The position numbers and the translations under genes are program-made. From contig JAPXLT010000049.1 of assembly GCA_033809415.1 (NCBI GenBank), positions 1 through 21,309 on the forward strand: 21,309 nt of DNA, in the 5' to 3' direction. The notes under the pieces are model-generated. The model worked only from the letters and a program-made list of their open reading frames with translations. It had not been told where the DNA came from and did no database searches. Source of the DNA: JAQVUB01 sp033809415 (lineage in GTDB: Bacteria; Verrucomicrobiota; Lentisphaeria; Oligosphaerales; Oligosphaeraceae). Below are positions 8,113 through 14,755 of this stretch, in pieces. The stretch's first letter is position 1. The number at the start of each line of letters is the position of its first letter.

Positions 8113-8925
8113 TCAGAGTTCCAGGTTCTGCCCTTTTTTCCGCATTTCCTTAAAAATCTCCAGCGAGGTCTGGTCTGCTTTGACCACCCGGATTTTTTCT
8201 GCGATATCTTCTGCGGTCGCGTCACAGATAAGCTTGCCATATTCCGCAGTTGCGTCTTTCCCATAGCCTCCATAGTGATGGGGATGGCGTGAGAACCACC
8301 AATGCGGCGTACCGATCTCCGCCTTCATCAGCGGTTTTGCACGATCTTCTGTTGCAGCAACTTCCCGGGGAAGAATATCGTCCATTTTCACATATTCCGG
8401 GAAGAGATATAAGGAGACAGCCGTTTCGTAGCCGCCTGCGTGGCCATTCGTCGAATTGGTTTCTTCTGCCAGCTTCTTTCGCGCCGCCACCGTACGTGGA
8501 CCAAAATGAGGAGGTATGGAATAGACCATGTAATCATGATCCTTTTCACAAAAACGCATCATAAAATAGTCAATCAGGCGCGGATTGCCGCCGTGGGCAT
8601 TCACCAGAATGATTTTCTTGAAGCCATTGCGGGCAATTTCGTTGCAAGTGGCGGTGAGAAACTCGAGTGCGAGGTCCAACGGGTAGACAATCGTTCCGGG
8701 CGCAAAGTAGCAATCACTCAAAGCCCCGACGTAGTATGGGGGAAAGACCATCGCTTCTTCGAGTTCTGCAGCCATCTTCGCAAAGAAAAAGCCTTTCATG
8801 TAGTCTATCCCCAACGGCAGATGGTTCCCATGCCGTTCGATGCAGCCCATTGGCAGAAGGCACACGCCTCCGCATTTTTCCGGGGCATCCATTATTTCTT
8901 TCGCAGTCAATTCATTCCAAATCAT
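8113..8925 (-). CDS. Creatininase-family amidohydrolase
   Basis: A 270-residue cytoplasmic protein of the creatininase superfamily (metal-dependent hydrolases of cyclic amides and related substrates, including creatinine and formamide-type intermediates). Seen: LPMGCIERHGNHLPLGIDY with probable metal ligands Glu30, His32 and Asp41; NAHGGN (His111-Asn114); and NGHAGGYETA with His162 and Glu167. Length matches the family. There is no signal peptide. The start at 8925 has AGGAA about 8 bases upstream, and this site overlaps the TAG of the preceding gene, leaving an 11-base gap, so translation is probably coupled. It is the last gene of the four-gene operon. The substrate is unknown; it may act on an amide or N-acyl group released by the secreted partner (inference). 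Confidence 0.9.
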   Translation of the reverse strand: MIWNELTAKEIMDAPEKCGGVCLLPMGCIERHGNHLPLGIDYMKGFFFAKMAAELEEAMVFPPYYVGALSDCYFAPGTIVYPLDLALEFLTATCNEIARNGFKKIILVNAHGGNPRLIDYFMMRFCEKDHDYMVYSIPPHFGPRTVAARKKLAEETNSTNGHAGGYETAVSLYLFPEYVKMDDILPREVAATEDRAKPLMKAEIGTPHWWFSRHPHHYGGYGKDATAEYGKLICDATAEDIAEKIRVVKADQTSLEIFKEMRKKGQNLEL

Positions 8926-8936
8926 AGTTGATGTTC

Positions 8937-11747
8937 CTATTTTTTTTGCAGTTTCAAAATCAATTCAGCCGCTTCCTCGCGAACTTTGTCAGCGGCGGTC
9001 GGGTCGTGGGAGAGGTCAATGCAAACACGTTTGGCGGCAGTCTTTAAAAATGCCTGGGCTTCCGGGGAGTCCTTGCCGACCTCCCGCAGTTTTGCCAGGT
9101 ATTTTACATCCATCATGCCCTGTCGCAAGGCCATGTAGCGCAGCGACGGCACGCAGGCATCCTGGCGAAAGAATAGAAGACCGCCTCCCGGGTTGGCTTT
9201 CCAGGCTGTGCCTGCGGCGCCATCGTAGCCCTGATAGAAGCTGTCATTGTCCGAACCCATGAGTTCGCCAAGCCAGGCGGCGCGGCGATACTCGCGATCC
9301 AGCGAGGCTCGCACTTGGGTCGGCGCACTGTAATGGCTCAACGTCTTGCCCTGGGTCTTCGCCCATTCGATGTAGGCCAAATGGTCTGGACGGGTTATAT
9401 AGCGGTTGTGGGAAAGAATCCAATGGTCCACATATGGATGCAGAATCCGGATTTCCTCGGCTGTCCAGATACGGCCGCCGAGTGTAAGGGTGATGGTAAA
9501 TTCCGGGGCTGCCTCCTGGACGCCCTTCATTGCCTCGAGAACTTCCTGGATCTTTTTGGGATCGGGTTCATCAAAAACTTCCAAGTAGCAATTTTCAGGT
9601 TTTGCCCCGAGGGATTTAATGTATCTGCTAACTGCCTTCAGCCATTTCCCCCAAAGGTGCTTCTTGTCTTCTCCATATAGCCTTTTAAATGTTGCATAGC
9701 AGGAATAGCCTACAAAGAACTTCTCGTGCCCCTTGGCCAAAACCGGAAGGATGGCCTTTTCGGCTTTCCCCGCAGACCTGCCCTCGGGCTGCAAGATGAA
9801 CTCGCCGGCCTTCTCATCATACGGAAATTGGAAATACCATGGACTCAAGGCAAAAATCCGCATGCCCGCCTCGTAGAGATAGGGATAGGCGGAATCCTGG
9901 TATTCAACAAAATAATCTGCTGGGCGCACCGGTTCCTTTGACAGGACGATGTCCCTGACGTTCAGGGTCAGCGGAATGTCCTTCATGTCGCCATCATAAT
10001 TGAAATTGCCGAAGCCCTTGCCTGCCTGCTTGAAAGCCCCCCTTCCGTTCAGGGGGATCAACCGCAGCCAGCCGTCGATTCTCCCCGGGGGCATGTCGAA
10101 CGTATTGAAGTCCAGCCATAGCAGAGCGACCTCCCTGGGAGGGATCATAATGGAAGAGGCCTCGTCCAGCTTAGGCAGGGGATCGTAGATTGGATTGTCG
10201 CCCGTCGTGTCGTCGCGTATGCGCAACGCCTTGCGGATGGTCACGCCGGGGAACGGCAGACCATCCTCCCAGTCGCGGTTGTAGCGGCAACCCGGGTCCT
10301 TGACCTCGGCGACGACGCGGTACTCGATCGTCCTGTCAGTCATGTTCGCGACGGCGAGCGCCAGCGGCTTGATTTCGTTGACGGCCGCCGTGACCTCCAA
10401 CCGGTCGGGGGCGGACAGGAGTTCGTCCGGCATATATGGCAGCGAAAAGTCCGAGGTGATCCTCACCGGGGCGACCAGCAGCTTCTGCTGTTTGAGCCTG
10501 TCCAGTTTGTCCTGTGCGGCTGCGGCCTCCCGCCTGGCCATCGACGCCTCGTATTCCTCGCGGGACATCCCGTCGGGATAGTTTCCAAGGATCAGGCGTC
10601 CGAAATGGCCGGTATCATGGAATGACAATGGTTGGAAAGACCACGTGGCAAATTCCTCGGCAGCACGACGCTGGCGACAGACGTTGAAGCCGACCGATTC
10701 GCCCGCCCTAGGGCTGTCCCAGCCCAGGGAGGCGAAGGGTATCACCACATCCCCGGACCAGCCCTGCGCCGTCACGGTGGCTTTGACCTCCCAGTCATAC
10801 CGGACCGTGGTGGAGGAGCCGTTCCCCGTATAGGTGCTTCCGTCCGGCCCGAAGGCGAATTGCGAAAGGAGGCGGTCGCCGCTCTTTGCGCCAAAGAAGA
10901 TTTCGATCACGTCGCCCGACCACAGGCCCTTGCGCTCCCCCCTCTCCACAGCGGTGATCTTCAGTGGCTCGTCGCATTCGATGCGCATGCGGATCGCCTT
11001 GTCGTCCGAGAAGACCTTCACACGAGTTTCAGCTTGGGGCTTGTCTCCGGTTTTAAACACTTGGAAGTCGCTGAATTCGTAATCCGCAGTGCAAGCGGCC
11101 TTCACCGCCTTCAGCTCGGGGCGTCCGCCCTGCTGGTTGGGAAACAGGGGGTTTGCGGACTTTTCACGGATTGAAATGTTGTCGAACAGGAGATAACTTC
11201 CGACCTTGTTGCGCAGGGGGTGGTACTTTGTGCTCTCCCAGATGCTGATGCCCAAGGCTGCGAACTCCGCGTCGGCACCGGTGGTGAACGCCCCCTTGTA
11301 GTTGACCCATTCGGAGCGCACATTGACTTGATTGAGCGTGGTCGGCAGTGTGCTCGGCCTGGCCGGATTGCCCTTCCTGCTCCAGGTGTAGCCGCGCATG
11401 AAGACAACGGGGATGTCCCCCTTTAGATCAATCGAGAACTGGTACGTCGTGTTGGGCTTGCACGGGTACCCGCCGACCGCATCGGGCTTGCTGTAGTCCC
11501 CGCCGAAGAAGACCTTGCACGAAATCGTATCGACAGCTCCTCGGTCAACCTGGGTTATCTCGAGGCGCCCGCACATGTTCCACGTCAAGTCCTCCATGTA
11601 TTTCGAGACCTTGCAGTTGACGCCGCAGCACTCCGGCAGCAAATCATCCGACGCCTGAGAGAAGTCGCCCTGCTTCATGATCTCCTGAGCAAATATTGCG
11701 GTGCAAAGGCTGAAGCACAATGCATAGATCAAAGGTCTTGCTTTCAT
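8937..11747 (-). CDS. Secreted multidomain CBM / DUF4091-like glycosidase-like protein
   Basis: A 936-residue protein. Signal peptide at 1-20 (ALCFSLCTAIFA, then Q). Residues ~21-200 look like a CBM4/9-type jelly roll ending in LLFDNISIREK; ~210-390 like a CBM9/DOMON domain (RVKVFSDDKAIRMRIECDE; GDVIEIFFG; GWSGDVVIPFASLGW; WSFQPLSFHDTGHFG). Residues ~430-600 are beta-rich, and ~620-930 resemble the DUF4091 glycosidase-like barrel with CYLEVFDEPD (Asp726-Glu727-Pro728) and the RYMALRQGMMDVKYL block. Glu727 is a plausible acid/base residue. The start at 11747 has AGGAG 10 bases upstream. It lies 16 bases after the pseudopilin gene. GC content differs along the gene: sampled 60-base lines give 38-40% near 9541-9720 but 62-68% in 10201-11280. 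The role is probably extracellular glycan cleavage. Confidence 0.82.
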   Translation of the reverse strand: MKARPLIYALCFSLCTAIFAQEIMKQGDFSQASDDLLPECCGVNCKVSKYMEDLTWNMCGRLEITQVDRGAVDTISCKVFFGGDYSKPDAVGGYPCKPNTTYQFSIDLKGDIPVVFMRGYTWSRKGNPARPSTLPTTLNQVNVRSEWVNYKGAFTTGADAEFAALGISIWESTKYHPLRNKVGSYLLFDNISIREKSANPLFPNQQGGRPELKAVKAACTADYEFSDFQVFKTGDKPQAETRVKVFSDDKAIRMRIECDEPLKITAVERGERKGLWSGDVIEIFFGAKSGDRLLSQFAFGPDGSTYTGNGSSTTVRYDWEVKATVTAQGWSGDVVIPFASLGWDSPRAGESVGFNVCRQRRAAEEFATWSFQPLSFHDTGHFGRLILGNYPDGMSREEYEASMARREAAAAQDKLDRLKQQKLLVAPVRITSDFSLPYMPDELLSAPDRLEVTAAVNEIKPLALAVANMTDRTIEYRVVAEVKDPGCRYNRDWEDGLPFPGVTIRKALRIRDDTTGDNPIYDPLPKLDEASSIMIPPREVALLWLDFNTFDMPPGRIDGWLRLIPLNGRGAFKQAGKGFGNFNYDGDMKDIPLTLNVRDIVLSKEPVRPADYFVEYQDSAYPYLYEAGMRIFALSPWYFQFPYDEKAGEFILQPEGRSAGKAEKAILPVLAKGHEKFFVGYSCYATFKRLYGEDKKHLWGKWLKAVSRYIKSLGAKPENCYLEVFDEPDPKKIQEVLEAMKGVQEAAPEFTITLTLGGRIWTAEEIRILHPYVDHWILSHNRYITRPDHLAYIEWAKTQGKTLSHYSAPTQVRASLDREYRRAAWLGELMGSDNDSFYQGYDGAAGTAWKANPGGGLLFFRQDACVPSLRYMALRQGMMDVKYLAKLREVGKDSPEAQAFLKTAAKRVCIDLSHDPTAADKVREEAAELILKLQKK

Positions 11748-11763
11748 CTTCCTGCAACTCCTA

Positions 11764-12495
11764 TCAATATTGCGGGATGTAACTCAGATAAATAATCAGC
11801 TTCCGAGCAACCAGGTTGGAATCACGGTACCAGACAGACTGGTTGTTACTCCCATCATACTCGAAGATACAGGAATCCTTGAATCCTTTTGCGTCAATAC
11901 CAGCAGCATGGCCATCAACAAAACAGACGTTCATGCGACCACTATGAGCCATATAATAGCGACCACAGGTGCTGCTCTCATTCGTCAGCCAGATAACACT
12001 TGCCTGTTTGGTGAAATCACCGGCAATGCTATCGCCATCAATGAAGAAACGAGAGGGCTGTTTCAGTTTGTGCGGAATCAAATGATTTGACTCGTCCCCA
12101 GTGCCTGAAGCCCTTGAATAAAAATCGGCTTTCAAATTGCCACCTTTGCCTCCACCAACACCGCGCGTAGCATAGCCATAATACATGACTTCAGAATCGG
12201 TGGGAGCATTGCGCGGACAGTACAACATCGGATACGCGCGCCTCGTGAAGTAGTGCCCGTCGATATATCCCTGCCATGGCTTGGATTCACCATGGCGAAT
12301 CAGTAAAATGTAGGAATCCCAATCATGCAAATACAACTGCCGATACATCATGAGCTGCTTGAGTTTGTTCAAACAGGTGGTCGCACGAGCCTTCTCACGA
12401 GCTTTGCTTAAGGCAGGCAAAAGCATGCTCGCCAGTATGGCGATAATAGCAATGACGACGAGAAGCTCGATCAAGGTGAAAGGTTTTCTTTTCAT
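11764..12495 (-). CDS. Pseudopilin-like protein with H...DG motif (1)
   Basis: A 243-residue prepilin-type protein. Residues 1-5 are the basic leader and Phe6-Glu10 the FTLIE methylation motif, followed by LLVVIAIIAILASMLLPAL and the AREKA...CLNKLKQ helix. The globular part has LYCPRN (91-96) and ends with His184-Ser...Asn189-Val...Asp194-Gly-His, the motif shared by the numerous type II/IV pseudopilin-like proteins of Lentisphaerota and Planctomycetota. Residue -1 is Pro, not the Gly expected by classical PilD. I prefer the ATG at 12495, because it gives a short leader, over the frame-open 12582, which overlaps the regulator; its Shine-Dalgarno is weak (GTGAG). Second gene of the operon. The function of this family is unknown; surface or envelope assembly is the usual guess. 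Confidence 0.85.
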   Translation of the reverse strand: MKRKPFTLIELLVVIAIIAILASMLLPALSKAREKARATTCLNKLKQLMMYRQLYLHDWDSYILLIRHGESKPWQGYIDGHYFTRRAYPMLYCPRNAPTDSEVMYYGYATRGVGGGKGGNLKADFYSRASGTGDESNHLIPHKLKQPSRFFIDGDSIAGDFTKQASVIWLTNESSTCGRYYMAHSGRMNVCFVDGHAAGIDAKGFKDSCIFEYDGSNNQSVWYRDSNLVARKLIIYLSYIPQY

Positions 12496-12562
12496 GGTGT
12501 TACTCACTGTTAGTAATTGATTGTTGATTGAGGTTTTGCCAGGAAACAAGACTCTTTTGCCG

Positions 12563-13627
12563 CTAACGCCAGTGCCTGACACTTTTACGTATCACCAGCG
12601 AAGCGGGAACAAACATGCAACGGTTTTCCCGTGAGGAATCGCGCACCAATTCCAGCAACAAGTCAAGGGCATGCGTAAAGACCAACGGCATATTACGGTC
12701 TACAGCCGTAAAGTACGGTTTTGACAAGCCATTAAACAAATGATGCTTTTCCTGATTGTCGAAACACAATACATCAGGACAACCGCCGTTCAAAGGCAAC
12801 GCCGACACAATCCCAGTAACATAATTGCCGGAAAGCACAATCACCAGACGACGTGTCCAATCAATCTGCTTGTGTTCTGTAAAATATTTATAAGCAACCA
12901 GTTCTGCGGTTTCTTTCGAGGTATCAAGGGTCAGATAGTCTACGTTGTCAAGCCCGGCTGCGCTGAACTGATCCTCAAAGATCTGGCTGATTGCAAGACC
13001 ATTGCTGTTGGCGGGACTGATGACCAGCACACGCTCGTATTGCCTGATGTCACAGCGGGAAATAAATTCAGCGATTGTGCCACGAAAATCAGTCATTACT
13101 TGGCTGCACAGCAGATGCGTACAAATTGTATTGCTGTTGAAAAGTACGATGCGCCCCGCAAACTTCTGCAGAATGGGTATCGTCTTTGCATCCAAACAAC
13201 CATCTTTCAAAAGCAAACCATCCAGCTTTGCCAGCTTTTCCTCAGCCATTCCTGATGTTAATTCGTTATAATCAAGCAGAACCGGCTCGCAACCCGATGC
13301 ACGAAAATGTTCGAGCAACGCTTTCAATGCCTCATTGGTCAATTCTTGCGATGGCTTGCCATCCAAAACGGTAGCTGCACCGCAGCAGCCAATTCTGGGT
13401 TCCGCTTGAAAAGAGCGAGCCAGGTAATAGCCGCGGTTTGGTTCCTTGTGCAAGACTCCCGTCGTAACCATCTCATCCAGCATCCGTATGGTTGTCACAG
13501 GGGTAACCCCCAACTCCGCAGACAATACTCTTATCGAGGCAATGCGCTCCCCCGCACGAGCTCTGCGTAGACGAAAGCCCTCCAACATCTTTTCTATGAG
13601 TTTTGCACGCTTGCTGCGATAACGCAT
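12563..13627 (-). CDS. GntR-type HTH / LacI-type sensor transcriptional regulator
   Basis: A 354-residue DNA-binding regulator. Residues 1-70 are a GntR-type winged helix (AGERIASIRVLSAELGVTPVTTIRMLDEMVTTGVLHKEPNRGYYL). From ~77 a periplasmic-binding-protein-like ligand domain follows (IGCCGAATVLDG; LDGLLLKDG; RIVLFNSNT; YERVLVISPANSNG; VDYLTLDTS; DVLCFDN), like that of LacI/GalR and AraR-type hybrids. It is expected to bind a sugar or related ligand. The start at 13627 has AAGGGA 7 bases upstream. It is the first gene of the operon with the pseudopilin, the secreted protein and the amidohydrolase, so it probably controls that unit and itself. Its last codons contain the word GTGTCAGGCAC, a repeat also present at 16733-16743. 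Confidence 0.88.
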   Translation of the reverse strand: MRYRSKRAKLIEKMLEGFRLRRARAGERIASIRVLSAELGVTPVTTIRMLDEMVTTGVLHKEPNRGYYLARSFQAEPRIGCCGAATVLDGKPSQELTNEALKALLEHFRASGCEPVLLDYNELTSGMAEEKLAKLDGLLLKDGCLDAKTIPILQKFAGRIVLFNSNTICTHLLCSQVMTDFRGTIAEFISRCDIRQYERVLVISPANSNGLAISQIFEDQFSAAGLDNVDYLTLDTSKETAELVAYKYFTEHKQIDWTRRLVIVLSGNYVTGIVSALPLNGGCPDVLCFDNQEKHHLFNGLSKPYFTAVDRNMPLVFTHALDLLLELVRDSSRENRCMFVPASLVIRKSVRHWR

Positions 13628-13660
13628 CTCAAGTCCCTTGTTTTGCAGGATTACATCTTA

Positions 13661-13689
13661 ATTATACTACTGATTTTAATATTTTTCAA
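13661..13689 (-). promoter_or_regulatory. Sigma70-type promoter of the regulator operon
   Basis: On the minus strand TTGAAA (13684-13689) and a perfect TATAAT (13661-13666) are separated by 17 bases, 34 bases upstream of the regulator's ATG. A TACTACT (13665-13671) overlapping the -10 box has its complement AGTAGTA at 13741-13747; paired half-sites bracketing the promoter would suit autoregulation by looping (inference). Confidence 0.7.
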
Positions 13690-13758
13690 GTAAAATTGTT
13701 TAATATTTATAAAAAAATTTCTCGAAAATGTTATACTTTTAGTAGTACATCATAAACA

Positions 13759-13857
13759 TTTTTCGGGCTTTCGTTGTTAAAGAAGTCTTAAGTAGACCGC
13801 GTCCTTTTTATCCACAGATTATGCAGATGGGCACAGATTTCCAGGATTAGGAATTGT
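13759..13857 (+). repeat. ~100-bp direct repeat, copy 1 (pairs with 14309-14408)
   Basis: The run from TTTCGGGCTTTCGTTGTTAA through AAGTCTTAAGTAGACCGCGTCC and CAGATTATGCAGATGGGCAC to GGATTAGGAATTGT is repeated nearly unchanged at 14309-14408; I count only a few mismatches after the TTCGTTGTTAA. It joins the common tail module to a CACAGATT-type module. Part of the 1,119-base gap 13628-14746, which holds no gene. 13858-14046 shows only a CAAAGGCACAGAGGCACGAAG word and pyrimidine-rich sequence. Confidence 0.85.
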
Positions 13858-14046
13858 TATATCAATTAAAAATCAAATTGCGCGAATCATCTGTGGCATC
13901 TCACAAAGGCACAGAGGCACGAAGAAAAATGCCGGGATGGATGTGATCGGTTCGAGATAATTCACCGCCCCCCACTTCGGTTCACCTCGAAATGCTCTTC
14001 TATCCGCCACCTCCGCGCCTCCGTACCCCTCAGGGCGTTTTCATTC

Positions 14047-14337
14047 TTTCACCCAACTTCTTGTTGTGTGAAAGATTTCACATGGGAATTACGCTGTGGC
14101 TAGTTCCTATGTCGCGCCCTTTCAGGGCTTTGCGAATGGTGTGATCCCTGACCCAGGGCGTTGCCCTGGGCTGGTATGTCGCGCCCTTTCAGGGCTAATC
14201 CCAACATCGCCGATCTGACCGATCCGTAGGAGAAAGCAACAGGCCAGATCACAAATTCGCGTGCAATCCCATCTGTCAAAGCAACAACCCTATAAAAAAT
14301 TTTCGGGGCTTTTCGGGGCTTTCGTTGTTAAAAAAGT
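14047..14337 (+). repeat. Composite intergenic repeat, type II copy 2
   Basis: Same module order as 7785-8092: TTCACCC...CTTGT...GTGAAAGATTT (14047-14081), a hairpin-rich block, CGCCGATCTG, CAAATTCGCGTGCAATCCCATC, AACAACCCTATAAAAAATTTTC, then the TTCGTTGTTAAAA tail. The tail overlaps the ~100-bp direct repeat beginning at 14309. Confidence 0.7.
14108..14196. repeat. Hairpin block: 22-bp direct repeats around a perfect palindrome
   Basis: Two identical 22-base units (14108-14129 and 14175-14196), each containing GCGCCCTTTCAGGGCT with a CCCT/AGGG stem, flank CCCAGGGCGTTGCCCTGGG (14152-14170), a perfect 8-bp stem with a GTT loop. The arrangement resembles REP/BIME-like elements, and this type of CCCAGGG/GCCCTGGG word recurs in many PVC genomes as I recall. 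Confidence 0.8.
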
Positions 14338-14408
14338 CTTAAGTAGACCGCGTCCATTTTATCCGCAGATTATGCAGATGGGCACAGATTTCCAGGATTA
14401 GGAATTGT
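14309..14408 (+). repeat. ~100-bp direct repeat, copy 2 (pairs with 13759-13857)
   Basis: Second copy of the tail plus CACAGATT-type module. After GGAATTGT this copy continues through GGATTTTGTAGGATTCTC into composite repeat E, whereas copy 1 continues into ATATCAATTAAAAATCAAATTG, so the shared boundary is sharp. Confidence 0.85.
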
Positions 14409-14436
14409 AGGATTTTGTAGGATTCTCTATGTTTCT

Positions 14437-14755
14437 GCATGACTTCTTATGATTTTTCTTGAAATTTCGTTTTTCCGGCACTATGTTTTCGCGGTGGTTC
14501 AGAAATCATCCAGCCCCACCCACCCAGGGGGCAACCCACCCTCGATATGGTACGCGCGCGCGAGGCGACAAGGGGCACAGGGTACAGGCTGAACGTGGTG
14601 GACATCGTGGACAGAACCCTGATGCCCCCCTGCCCCCTGAACATCACAACCGGGACGATTGCGCTACTTTTTAAACCGCGTGCCATCCCTTCCGTCAAAG
14701 CAGCAGCCCTATAAAAAATTTCGGGGCTTTTCGGGGCTTTTCGTTGTTAAAGGAA
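14437..14755 (+). repeat. Composite intergenic repeat, copy E
   Basis: The partner of 1-363: CCGGCACTATGTTTTC leader, CCACCCACCCAGGGGGCAA, the alternating CG tract (14551-14562), two TGGACA units, C-rich sequence, CAACCGGGACGATTG (one mismatch from the palindrome), CCGTCAAAGCAGCAGCCC, and a tail with TTCGGGGC units. The terminal GTTAA of the tail supplies the TAA stop of the minus-strand nuclease-domain gene (complement of 14747-14749). Confidence 0.8.

Noticed and set aside
10632..11174. 180-codon plus-strand frame
   Set aside because: It lies opposite the GC-rich part of the 936-residue protein gene; high GC makes long antisense frames common.
12496..12582. Extended pseudopilin N-terminus from 12582
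   Set aside because: It would overlap the regulator's 3' end and give a 34-residue leader; the ATG at 12495 gives a short basic leader. The second pseudopilin does have a long leader, so this is not certain.
14108..14196. tRNA or riboswitch suggested by clustered hairpins
   Set aside because: No cloverleaf or T-loop consensus is present, and the hairpins are two direct repeats plus a palindrome, which fits an interspersed repeat better.
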